Positions 7,562 through 16,023 of a stretch of 59,885 nucleotides of DNA are shown here, piece after piece. The notes beneath the pieces are model-generated. The model ran no database searches and had not been told where the DNA came from. It saw nothing but the letters and a program-made list of their open reading frames with translations. The DNA comes from an uncultured Bacteroidota bacterium. Lineage in GTDB: Bacteria > Bacteroidota > Bacteroidia > B-17B0 > Aurantibacillaceae. Every line of letters starts with the position of its first letter. The stretch's first letter is position 1. Location: contig CAILKE010000077.1 in the NCBI GenBank assembly GCA_903834765.1, positions 1-59,885 on the forward strand, in the 5' to 3' direction. Made by a program: the position numbers and the translations under genes.

Positions 7562-9064
7562 TTAGCCTCTATTTAATAAAATTCTAAATGTAGTGCCATT
7601 ATTTTCTTCGCTCTGTAAAACAAAAATTTTTCCATTGTGATAATTTTCAATAATCCGTTTACATAAAGATAGCCCTAATCCCCAACCACGCTTTTTAGTA
7701 GTAAATCCTGGCTTAAATACAGATTTGAATTTAGATTTATTAATTCCTTTTCCTGAATCCCTTATATCTATGCACGCACCTTCAGGTATATTAGTAACGG
7801 TGACTGCTAATTCTCCTTTCCCATCCATCGCATCTATTGCGTTCTTACAAATGTTTTCAATTACCCATTCAAATAAAGGGACAGATAGTTGTGCGTGAAT
7901 TTCAGTATTAGGTAAATGTAAACTATAATTTACATTTTTGGATGTTCGCGTTTTTAAATAATCAATAGCATTTCTCAAAACCAAACAAACATCTTCATCT
8001 TGTAAAGTTGGCTGTGAACCAATTTTAGAAAATCTTTCAGTAATCATATTTAAACGCATTACATCACGATTCATTTCATCAACAACAGACTCATCTGTGC
8101 CACTATTCTTTAGGTAATCGATCCATGCCATTAAAGATGAAAGTGGTGTACCTAACTGATGTGCAGTTTCCTTACTCATACCAACCCACACTTGATCTTG
8201 TTCGGCTTTTCGAGCAGTACTAAACAAAATATAAGCAATTAGTAAGAATACACCTATAACTCCAAATTGTATATAGGGATAATACTTCAATTGTATAAGT
8301 AAAGGAGATTGCTCATAAAAAATATAATTTTTGGAACCTTCTCCTAAATCTACTAAAATTGGACTGTTTTGAAGTTCCATGAATTGAATAATAGTAGTAG
8401 ATTTTTCTGGCGTATTGATTTTTGTAGAATCAATATTGCCATATGCGATGATGTTTGTTTTAGAGGAATCGGTATAGATAACAGGAACGGCAGCACTATT
8501 AATTGCCACTTCTGATATAAAAGATTTAATTAAGCTATCAAATACAACTTTTATATCATTAAATAAGCGACTGTCTTTATAGTATAAATAATTTTTTTGC
8601 CCGCGATATACTTCTATTTCTACAGGTTCATAAAGGGATTTCATGACGACTAATTCTTTTTGTAAAGCAACTTTATCATTAGCAATTATCGAATCAAAAT
8701 TTCTACTAGCTGTTACATTATTTTTTTCGTCAGTTAAAATTACAGGTACAGTTGTATTATCTTGTAATACCTTTAATACAAAAGAAATATCTGATAAGTC
8801 GCTATTGAGCTGTTTAGTAGCTAAAGCATATAACTCAGCTTTTTTACGTTCTTCTATTTTTAGTTTTTGAAATAAATCGTTGGTGAATTTTACAAGTTTT
8901 GCTTTTTTCTGAACAGCTTCTGCCCATAGGGTAACTTTTTTTTGTTCGTCGTTAGCTATTCGATTTACTAAATTATTTGTGTACCAGAGCGATGTGAATA
9001 CAATGCCAATTGCTACTATAAAAAGTATCCATTTCCATTGTTGTTTTTTTGAGTAAATATTCAT
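7562..9064 (-). CDS. Membrane sensor histidine kinase
   Basis: This 500-residue protein has an N-terminal helix (10-28), a periplasmic sensor region, a second helix (264-283), a HisKA dimerisation helix with H302 in ETAHQLGTPLSS, and an HATPase domain (NICKNAIDAMDG, DSGKGI, GWGLGLSL). The sensor region contains two matching halves: VPVILTD...NFDS...KNYLYY (about 106-162) and VPVIYTD...NIDS...KNYIFY (about 193-250), which look like a tandem duplication. No response regulator is adjacent; the lone CheY-like protein at 19802 is 10 kb away. The signal is unknown. It is transcribed toward the DAHP synthase gene and ends 3 bases from it. Confidence 0.88.
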   Translation of the reverse strand: MNIYSKKQQWKWILFIVAIGIVFTSLWYTNNLVNRIANDEQKKVTLWAEAVQKKAKLVKFTNDLFQKLKIEERKKAELYALATKQLNSDLSDISFVLKVLQDNTTVPVILTDEKNNVTASRNFDSIIANDKVALQKELVVMKSLYEPVEIEVYRGQKNYLYYKDSRLFNDIKVVFDSLIKSFISEVAINSAAVPVIYTDSSKTNIIAYGNIDSTKINTPEKSTTIIQFMELQNSPILVDLGEGSKNYIFYEQSPLLIQLKYYPYIQFGVIGVFLLIAYILFSTARKAEQDQVWVGMSKETAHQLGTPLSSLMAWIDYLKNSGTDESVVDEMNRDVMRLNMITERFSKIGSQPTLQDEDVCLVLRNAIDYLKTRTSKNVNYSLHLPNTEIHAQLSVPLFEWVIENICKNAIDAMDGKGELAVTVTNIPEGACIDIRDSGKGINKSKFKSVFKPGFTTKKRGWGLGLSLCKRIIENYHNGKIFVLQSEENNGTTFRILLNRG

Positions 9065-9138
9065 GTTTTGTGTAACTAAAAATAGCTATTAAATAACGCT
9101 AAAACAAACGAGATATTGTTTTTTCTACTATCAGTATA

Positions 9139-11679
9139 TTAAAACGGATAGCCGATTCCGAAATTGAGAATTGTAGTATTTTTTATAGGATGCTTATCAA
9201 ACGTCCATCGATTATTTTCTGCATACTGTGGGTCTCGAATTCGAACAGCAGCATCTAAACGAAGTACAAAAAAACTAAAATCATAACGAATACCAAACCC
9301 ACTACCTATAGCTATTTCCTTATAAAATCTGCTTGCATCAAGGTTTCCATTTGGTTTATTAGGGTCTTTGTTTAATGTCCACACATTTCCCGCATCTATA
9401 AACCATGCACCGTAAAAGGATTTAAAAATATGGAACCTAAACTCCAAATTACTTTCAAGTTGTACATCGCCAATTTTGTCATATAGGGCAGAAGAGTTTG
9501 ATGGGTCATAGCTTCCTGGCCCAAGAGTTCTAGCTCTCCAAGCTCTAATCCCATTTGGACCACCACTAAAAAAACTTTGTTCATATGGTAATACAGAAAG
9601 ATTTGATAAAGGCTTACCAATACCACCAGCAAAGCGATATACTAATTTATCTAGTTTTCTAATTTTAAAATATAAACGATAATCAATTTCAGCTTTTACA
9701 AATTGAGAAAATGGAATACTAAATAATTTAAATCTACCTAAACTATCTTTCGGTTGTTCTGTAATATTATAAAATCCTCTTAATATACTGCCAGATGAAC
9801 TTAACGTGATTTTGAGATAGGTAAGCGTGGTTTTTTTAGGTACATTTTGATTATTGAATGTGGCAGATAATTTTGATAAGGTTGTTAAATGATCTTGAAA
9901 AGCATTTAATAAAAAATAATCTTTAGAGCTATATAATGTCGCTTGATATTCGTCTGTTAATTTAGCCTTTACGGTATATGCCTCAATTGGCACTATATCA
10001 TAAGTTAATAAGCCTTTACTATTATTAAACCTAAATCCATAAGACATATTAGCGATGGTTCGTGTAAATAATTGACTGGATTGATAATTAAGTGAGGCAT
10101 TTAAAATGGTTTTAGGTTGTGAAAAAAAATGCTTTTCCTTTTCGTTTTTTTTGTAATAAAATAAGGTAAAAGGAAATAAGGGTTTAGGAAAATAAATGCT
10201 TAATTCAGGTCCAAATTGAAACGTGTTAAAGATTTTTTGAATATTAGTTAAGTCTGTTGAATTTTCACTGCTATTTAATGCTTTTTGTGCTGTAAGCGAA
10301 CCTTTTAATTTAAGTTCTACTAATTCAGCCCCTTTAAAGGTGTTTTTGTTTTGAAACACAATATTACCAGCTACCCCTAAGTTGCCAGATGTATTTGTGC
10401 CTTCTAACTCTATACTAATAGCTTGCTTTACAACAGGCTGACAAACAATATAACAATCTAATTTATCTGAATAATAAGGGTTTTTAACGTATTGTAAAAA
10501 AACAGTCTTGAATACTTTTAATCCTGTTAATTCTTTATAAGTATCTTCGGCTAAATCTTGTTGATAGAGTTGACCTGTTGCCACTGATAAACACCTTGAA
10601 ATATCTTTACGTTTAAATAGTAATTTATTATTATGAAGAAAAGTGACACCATTATATAGCGTTGTGTCTTTCATATATATATCAGAGGCTTTTCCTCTGA
10701 ATTCAGGAATAGTTTCAGGAATGACATAGATGTTTTGCAAATAATAACGTGGATGGTTTCTATAAACGAGAGAGTCGTTTGATGAAGAATAAGGCTCAGA
10801 ATATTTACTAATAATTTGCGTGAGATGAATGTTGTTTCCTGATAAATTAGTATCTACAAGGTATTTTACATATTCCGAGGCAAAGAAATAAAATCCGTTA
10901 TTGAGTTGATCATTTGCAATACGATCTCTTTCTTTTTGAAAAATACTTTCATTATATATAGTATTACGTTTAATGAGAGAAGCGCTTGTGTCATTAAAAA
11001 TAAAATGTTCGAGTATGGGGTCTTCAATTTTATAGGATAACGACTGAATTATATATGGAGCAGATTTTGAAATACTAAAATAGATTTTAGCGCGCTTCTG
11101 CTTTTTATCTAAGACAACACTATCTTGTACTTTAGAATCGAAATAACCGTTAGAAAACACATATTGTTGTATTTGATTTACTGTAATGCTAGTGAGCGAA
11201 GGATCCAAAATCACAGGAGCTTCTCCTGCTTCTAAGATACTTTCTCTAAAAGTTGGCTTTTCTTTATTTTTTAGCCTAGGTAGTTTAGCAGGTTTGCCTT
11301 TTGCAATACGTTTTTCGTTTTTAGCAGCATTTTTTGCACTGCGTTTTTCGTTTATTTTATCATACTTGAGATTACGCTTTTCTTTATAGGCTAACATTTT
11401 CTGTTGATTCACCTGATTGTATAACCATAAATTAAATCGGAATAATTTTAAAATTTTTCGATTTGGCTTTTGCCTAATAAAGGCTTCTATCTCTGATTTT
11501 TCTAATGAAGTACCGTTTTTAGAAATGGTGTTTTTTTCAACTAAATATTCGTTTTCGGCTAAGTATTTATTAACGTTGCAGGAACTAGCAAATATTAATA
11601 CGAATAAACATAGCAAGATTGTCCGCCCAAATAACGACCGATGATTAAAAAAAGTATGAATATAAATCTTAAAGCTCAA
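9139..11679 (-). CDS. TamA-like outer-membrane assembly lipoprotein (TamL type), Omp85 family
   Basis: An 846-residue Omp85 protein thought to help insert proteins into the outer membrane. The signal peptide ends in a lipobox with C34 (FASSC), the feature that marks the Bacteroidota TamL branch. POTRA-like repeats follow (about 40-420, with a very basic KEKRNLKYDK... insert), then a 16-strand barrel region ending in an aromatic-type strand (NFGIGYPF). The barrel holds the conserved GGPNGIRAWRARTLGPGSY loop. tamB, its usual neighbour, is not here. It diverges from the TrmH-family gene over 43 bases. Confidence 0.85.
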   Translation of the reverse strand: MSFKIYIHTFFNHRSLFGRTILLCLFVLIFASSCNVNKYLAENEYLVEKNTISKNGTSLEKSEIEAFIRQKPNRKILKLFRFNLWLYNQVNQQKMLAYKEKRNLKYDKINEKRSAKNAAKNEKRIAKGKPAKLPRLKNKEKPTFRESILEAGEAPVILDPSLTSITVNQIQQYVFSNGYFDSKVQDSVVLDKKQKRAKIYFSISKSAPYIIQSLSYKIEDPILEHFIFNDTSASLIKRNTIYNESIFQKERDRIANDQLNNGFYFFASEYVKYLVDTNLSGNNIHLTQIISKYSEPYSSSNDSLVYRNHPRYYLQNIYVIPETIPEFRGKASDIYMKDTTLYNGVTFLHNNKLLFKRKDISRCLSVATGQLYQQDLAEDTYKELTGLKVFKTVFLQYVKNPYYSDKLDCYIVCQPVVKQAISIELEGTNTSGNLGVAGNIVFQNKNTFKGAELVELKLKGSLTAQKALNSSENSTDLTNIQKIFNTFQFGPELSIYFPKPLFPFTLFYYKKNEKEKHFFSQPKTILNASLNYQSSQLFTRTIANMSYGFRFNNSKGLLTYDIVPIEAYTVKAKLTDEYQATLYSSKDYFLLNAFQDHLTTLSKLSATFNNQNVPKKTTLTYLKITLSSSGSILRGFYNITEQPKDSLGRFKLFSIPFSQFVKAEIDYRLYFKIRKLDKLVYRFAGGIGKPLSNLSVLPYEQSFFSGGPNGIRAWRARTLGPGSYDPSNSSALYDKIGDVQLESNLEFRFHIFKSFYGAWFIDAGNVWTLNKDPNKPNGNLDASRFYKEIAIGSGFGIRYDFSFFVLRLDAAVRIRDPQYAENNRWTFDKHPIKNTTILNFGIGYPF

Positions 11680-11722
11680 TTGTATTAATTACATTTATAA
11701 TCAGCTAATTTAGGCTTAAAAA

Positions 11723-12487
11723 ATGATTAGTAAAAACCAGATAAAATTTATTCAATCGCTGCACTCTAAAAAAAATAGAGATCAGGAAGAGTTATTTATT
11801 ATTGAGGGTGTTAAATTAGTAAATGAATTTTTGTTAACCTCTCTTTTTGAAATACATTCAGTTTATGGAACGCTTGATTTTATTAATAAAAACAAGCACA
11901 TTATAGATAAATCAAAAACAATTATTAATGAAATATCTGAAGAAGAACTAAAAAAAATCAGTTTACAATCCTCTCCCAATCAAATTTTAGCAGTTATTAA
12001 GGCTAATATGCCTAAACTTAATACTGTGCTTTTAAATTCGGCTATAAATCTGTTTTTAGATGATATCAGAGATCCAGGTAATTTGGGCACTATCATCCGT
12101 ATTGCTGATTGGTTTGGAATCAAGCAAATTATTTGTTCGCCAACTTCTACTGAGTTATTTAATCCAAAGACCCTGCAAGCTAGTATGGGTGCTGTTTTGA
12201 GAGTAAATGTAGTTTATATGGAATTTGATGAATTGAAAAAGGAATTAAAAGATGTTTCTATTTACGGAGCTGTTTTAAATGGTCAAAATATTTATTTGTC
12301 TGCTTTGCAAAATGGACTTATTGTTATAGGCAACGAGGCAAATGGCATTTCCGAAAACACCCTAAAACAGATCACTCATCCTATAACTATTCCAGCAGCT
12401 ACTAATAATGGTAGCGAATCATTAAATGCAGCTAATGCTTGTGGAATGATTTGCAGCGAGTTTTTCAGGCAACTTAATTTTAAATAA
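11723..12487 (+). CDS. TrmH/SpoU-family rRNA methyltransferase
   Basis: This 254-residue SPOUT enzyme probably methylates a 2'-O position in rRNA using SAM. The N-terminal substrate-binding part (residues 1-100) begins ISKNQIKFIQSLHSKKNRDQ. The knotted SAM domain has motif 1 DDIRDPGNLGTIIRIADWFG (about 113-132), motif 2 VIGNEANGIS and motif 3 IPAATNNGSESLNAANA. It resembles RlmB-like and tsr-type proteins; the exact target base cannot be read from sequence. It is divergent from tamL, an arrangement common in Bacteroidota. Confidence 0.88.
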   Translation: MISKNQIKFIQSLHSKKNRDQEELFIIEGVKLVNEFLLTSLFEIHSVYGTLDFINKNKHIIDKSKTIINEISEEELKKISLQSSPNQILAVIKANMPKLNTVLLNSAINLFLDDIRDPGNLGTIIRIADWFGIKQIICSPTSTELFNPKTLQASMGAVLRVNVVYMEFDELKKELKDVSIYGAVLNGQNIYLSALQNGLIVIGNEANGISENTLKQITHPITIPAATNNGSESLNAANACGMICSEFFRQLNFK

Positions 12488-12542
12488 TTCTATTTCATGA
12501 AATTTTGCAGCAAAAATAATTTCCTTACTCGTAATATTAAGT

Positions 12543-12550
12543 TAGTTTTG
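12543..12550 (+). promoter_or_regulatory. -7 promoter box of the DUF3822-rsmD pair
   Basis: TAGTTTTG matches TAnnTTTG and lies 20 bases upstream of the TTG start at 12571, which supports that start. No convincing -33 TTG is present. Confidence 0.45.
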
Positions 12551-12570
12551 TAAATTGAAATAAATATAAT

Positions 12571-13413
12571 TTGTCATCCGAAAAACATACGCAATCAATT
12601 ATCTTCGGGCAAAGCATAGAAGCTGCTGATACGTTAATTATTGAGATATCAAATCATGATATTTATTTTTGTGAAATAGATAGTGAAAAAAATATCCCTT
12701 TATTTGTATGTTCTTTTCCCTTGGATATTACAGTCAATAATAATATTTCTGAGCAATTGCTTATAGCTACTAATCATTTTGGATTTTCAAAGAAAAAGTA
12801 TAAAACCGTTTTGGTAAATAAAGTAAGCTCACAATTTACTCTTTGCCCAACAGCCTTATACGAACCTGATAATGCTAGAGCATTGCTAGAGTTTAATTGC
12901 GGTGATACAGAACAACAAATTATTATAACTGATGATATTCACTCAACAATTAAATTAATATATACAATTAACGAAGCTTTAAAATCGACCTTAGATAAAT
13001 TATTTCCTCAACATCAGTTGAGACATCAAATTACTGTGTTAGCCCGCTTAATGCTAAATACAGAAGAATTATCAAAAGAGAATATACTTTTTTCTATTCG
13101 GGATAATAGCATTGAAGTGATTGTTAAACAAAATCAACAATTGATATTAGCGAATCAATATAGTATTAAAACAAATGAGGACGTATTGTATTATGTACTG
13201 TTTATTATAGAACAGTATCAGTTAAATCCTTTAACGGTAGCAATAACTTTAGTTGGTAACAAGGAGTCAAATTCTGAATTAATTGTATCTTTAAAAAAAT
13301 ACATAAAGCATATTCGTTTAGCTACTGGTCATAAAACGATTAATTGGCAATACTTAACAGGTATGCCACAACATTTTAATTACTCTTTATTAAATAGACT
13401 ATTTTGCGAATAA
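12571..13413 (+). CDS. DUF3822 family protein
   Basis: This 280-residue protein of unknown function resembles the Bacteroidota DUF3822 family, which has an actin-like (ASKHA) fold and is regularly encoded next to rsmD. Visible features are the ADTLIIEISNHDIYF strand pattern at the N-terminus and NCGDTEQQIIITDD near residue 110. No nucleotide-binding motif stands out. The start is TTG. Its last 10 bases overlap rsmD, implying translational coupling and perhaps a shared role in ribosome assembly; that role is a guess. Confidence 0.75.
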   Translation: MSSEKHTQSIIFGQSIEAADTLIIEISNHDIYFCEIDSEKNIPLFVCSFPLDITVNNNISEQLLIATNHFGFSKKKYKTVLVNKVSSQFTLCPTALYEPDNARALLEFNCGDTEQQIIITDDIHSTIKLIYTINEALKSTLDKLFPQHQLRHQITVLARLMLNTEELSKENILFSIRDNSIEVIVKQNQQLILANQYSIKTNEDVLYYVLFIIEQYQLNPLTVAITLVGNKESNSELIVSLKKYIKHIRLATGHKTINWQYLTGMPQHFNYSLLNRLFCE

Positions 13414-13943
13414 TTGGCGGCACACTAAGAGGTAAACAAATACTAGCGCCTAAAAATTTACCTATTAGGCCAACTACGGATTTTGCAAAAGAAGGGCTGT
13501 TTAATATTTTAAACAATCGCATTGATTTTGAAGATTGTTTAGTACTCGATCTTTTTTCAGGAACTGGTAACATCGCTTTAGAATTTGCTTCTCGCGGAGC
13601 AAAAAAAATAACAGCAATCGATATGCATTCGCCTTGTTTAAATTTCTTGCGCGATACTGCTAAGGCTCTTAAACTAAATTCTATATTTACCGAACGTGCA
13701 GATGTTTTCAAATTCCTTGAAAAGGCTCATTCTACATACGATGTAATATTTGCCGACCCACCTTATGATCTTGAAAATATCCCCGCTATTCATGATTTAG
13801 TGTATAAAAATAATTTACTAAACGAAGATGGCTTGTTGATAATTGAACATTCAATAAAAACTAATTTGAGTGATAAAGAATTTTTTATCGATACCCGAAA
13901 ATATGGTAATGTTAATTTTAGTTTCTTTAGAAAAACTGTTTAG
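13404..13943 (+). CDS. rsmD: 16S rRNA (guanine(966)-N(2))-methyltransferase RsmD
   Basis: This 179-residue methyltransferase modifies G966 of 16S rRNA in the small subunit. It shows the family start MRIIGGTLRGKQI, the segment RPTTDFAKEGLFNIL (22-36), SAM motif I DLFSGTGNIALE (49-60) and the catalytic DPPY (118-121). The start is TTG and overlaps the end of the DUF3822 gene by 10 bases, so both are expressed together. coaD, often the next gene in relatives, is absent here; a structured repeat follows instead. Confidence 0.93.
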   Translation: MRIIGGTLRGKQILAPKNLPIRPTTDFAKEGLFNILNNRIDFEDCLVLDLFSGTGNIALEFASRGAKKITAIDMHSPCLNFLRDTAKALKLNSIFTERADVFKFLEKAHSTYDVIFADPPYDLENIPAIHDLVYKNNLLNEDGLLIIEHSIKTNLSDKEFFIDTRKYGNVNFSFFRKTV

Positions 13944-14031
13944 GGGAAATCTGAAAAGTAAATTCTTCGACATTTTAGTAAAATTTAGTTATTTAAACTA
14001 ACGCATACATTGGTAGTGGTGCGGTAGGGGT

Positions 14032-14160
14032 GGACGAACGGAGCGAAATTTTTTTTTACAGCAAACAGTGGGCAGGCTTTTGGAGCGTGTAAAAACAAAA
14101 TATGGCGTTCGTCCTTGTCACGCCAAGGCGTGATTGCTTCTTTTGGTCAAGCAAAAGAAA
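14032..14160. repeat. Structured GC-richer intergenic repeat element
   Basis: Within the 323-base gap after rsmD, GGACGAACG (14032-14040) pairs with CGTTCGTCC (14106-14114). Next come a tight hairpin TCACGCC-AA-GGCGTGA (14118-14133) and a third, TTCTTTTG (14138-14145) with CAAAAGAA (14152-14159). A competing stem TTGCTT/AAGCAA uses 14134-14139 and 14149-14154. Base composition is richer in G and C than its surroundings. The wording resembles multi-copy intergenic elements of Bacteroidota genomes; copy number cannot be seen from one window. Confidence 0.55.
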
Positions 14161-14239
14161 GAAAAAAAATATTCCTTTGTTTTTTAAGAATTTTAGATTA
14201 ACATTTCTTTGCTTCAGCTTCATTATAAATAGTGTAACT

Positions 14240-14267
14240 TATCTTATATTTGGTATTATATAAGATA
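14240..14267 (+). promoter_or_regulatory. Promoter -7 box inside a 10-bp inverted repeat
   Basis: TATATTTG (14245-14252) matches TAnnTTTG 14 bases before the ATG. It is embedded in a perfect inverted repeat, TATCTTATAT (14240-14249) and ATATAAGATA (14258-14267), with an 8-base centre. The repeat reaches the A of the start codon. It could be an operator or a 5' hairpin. Confidence 0.55.
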
Positions 14268-15679
14268 TGCGAATTTTAACAATCTTTTTTTTAATTACGT
14301 ATTTTAATAGTGTCTCGCAAAACGTTACTATTAAAGGAAAAGCACATGCTTCACATATAGGCAAAGAAATTGTGTTAAGTGATTATTCCGATTATGTGAC
14401 CTATACAAAAACAAAAGAAAGCATTGATACCGTTGATAAAGACGGTTATTTCGAGTTGCAAATTCAAACACAAACTACTAAACCTGTTTTAATAAGCATT
14501 AATAATTTAGTTGGTAAACTATACATACAGCCTAATTTCGTGTATGGTATTTATTTCCCTCAAGTTGATTCTACTTATAATAATCAGGAAGGGACAGAAT
14601 CAAAGGCAACGATTTCTGTATATGGAAAAGATAGCACAGAGTTAAACGCATTAATTATTGATTTTAACGAACAATACAATACCTATTTTGCTAAAGCCAA
14701 CGAGCGATATTTATCTCCAACTAAACTGAATGCAGTATTAGATACGTTTTACATGACGACTCGTAAACGCTATAAAGCTATTAAGAACAGCTATTTCAAA
14801 AATTATGTCGATTATTCTTTTGCAAATTTTTATTCCAACACATCTCGTAGTAAAGCATATTTACAAAAATCCTTTATTGACAATAAACCTATTTTATATA
14901 ACAATTACGAGTATATGGAGTTTTTCAATTCCTATTTTAAAGGTTATTTAAAAGCTTTTGCGTCAACTAAAACTGGCGGTTCTATTTTTAATAGCATTAA
15001 TTCTTTCGCTGATTATAATGATTTGCGCAATCAATTTAATTCAGATAAAACAATTACCAATGATACTATTAAAGAATTAATTATTTTGAAAGGTTTGATT
15101 GATTTTTATTATAGCCCTGATTTTGATAAACATCAAGTACAAAGTGTCATTGAACAATTATACCGTTCCACGCCTTCCGTTCAAAATAAAAAAATTGCTT
15201 TTAATTTGTTGCAAACCATATATCAACTACAATCTGGTGCTCCCGCACCTGATTTTGTTGCTAACGACAAAGCAGGCGTGAAAGTAAATTTATCTTACTA
15301 TAAAGGAAAATATATTTATCTTAATTTCTTTTCTACAACAAGTGATATTAGTTTGAAGGAAATGCAAAAAATTTCTGACCTCAAAAAGAAGTTTAATGAT
15401 AAAGTAACCTTTATCAGTGTATGCCTAGATGACAGCGTAAAAACTTATAAGCAATATTTGAAATTAAATCCAAAACAAGATTGGATTATCCTACATCAAG
15501 CAACAAATAGTTCTGCTAAACGGGCTTATAATATCACTTCTTTATCAGGTTATTTCTTTATCAATCAACAATTACAATTAGTGCAATCGCCAGCCTTAAC
15601 TCCTAGTGAAGGCATAGAATACAAGTTCCATGCATTATTCAGACCAAAACGTAAAAATACGATTACAGGTGTAAGGTAG
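14267..15679 (+). CDS. Secreted thioredoxin-like protein lacking the CxxC pair
   Basis: This 470-residue protein has a signal peptide (cleavage near 19) and an N-terminal DUF4369-like beta domain (about 20-110). A helical middle follows, then a C-terminal TlpA/AhpC-type thioredoxin fold from about 320 (GAPAPDFVANDKAGVKVNL, then GKYIYLNFFSTTSDISLKEM). Where TlpA proteins have a WCxxC redox site, this one has FSTTSDIS, so it cannot do thiol-disulfide exchange by the usual route. It probably acts outside the cytoplasm as a binding or structural protein. It stands alone, with its own promoter and a hairpin downstream. Confidence 0.8.
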   Translation: MRILTIFFLITYFNSVSQNVTIKGKAHASHIGKEIVLSDYSDYVTYTKTKESIDTVDKDGYFELQIQTQTTKPVLISINNLVGKLYIQPNFVYGIYFPQVDSTYNNQEGTESKATISVYGKDSTELNALIIDFNEQYNTYFAKANERYLSPTKLNAVLDTFYMTTRKRYKAIKNSYFKNYVDYSFANFYSNTSRSKAYLQKSFIDNKPILYNNYEYMEFFNSYFKGYLKAFASTKTGGSIFNSINSFADYNDLRNQFNSDKTITNDTIKELIILKGLIDFYYSPDFDKHQVQSVIEQLYRSTPSVQNKKIAFNLLQTIYQLQSGAPAPDFVANDKAGVKVNLSYYKGKYIYLNFFSTTSDISLKEMQKISDLKKKFNDKVTFISVCLDDSVKTYKQYLKLNPKQDWIILHQATNSSAKRAYNITSLSGYFFINQQLQLVQSPALTPSEGIEYKFHALFRPKRKNTITGVR

Positions 15680-16023
15680 TTTTTAATTGAGTTTATAATC
15701 GATTTTCTTTGATGTTTTCTCTAATGATCTCAATCATCATGTTCAAAAAATCATAAATTAAATTATGATTTGAAGCCATATGTTCATAGTCTTATAAATA
15801 TTTTTGTCATAAAAAAGGCTACGTTGCACATCCCCGCAGAAAGCACCGTAGCCATATTTTTTGGTTTAAACAAAACAAAACCGATGATAAAGAACGTAGT
15901 GTAAAATTAATACCTAAGTAGTTCAAAAAATACAGCAAATTAATAAGTGGTGGGATTTATTTGATAAGTGGTCGTTTTCTTCGGATTAGTGTTTTTTTAT
16001 TTACCTTAAAAATACACTAAACA
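15680..16023. other. Intergenic between convergent genes
   Basis: Besides the hairpin at 15811-15862, this holds only a minus-strand frame of 28 codons (15779 to 15693, MASNHNLIYDFLN...), too short to accept, and AT-rich sequence without a visible signal. Confidence 0.4.
15811..15862. terminator. Bidirectional terminator-like hairpin
   Basis: GGCTACG (15817-15823) pairs with CGTAGCC (15847-15853). Six A precede the stem and six T follow it at 15857-15862, so both strands read stem then T-run. It lies between two convergent genes. The 23-base loop containing TCCCCGCAG is larger than in ordinary terminators. Confidence 0.6.

Noticed and set aside
15693-15779. 28-codon minus-strand frame MASNHNLIYDFLN...
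   Set aside because: It looks coding but is too short, with no promoter and no neighbour; kept only as a note in the intergenic entry.
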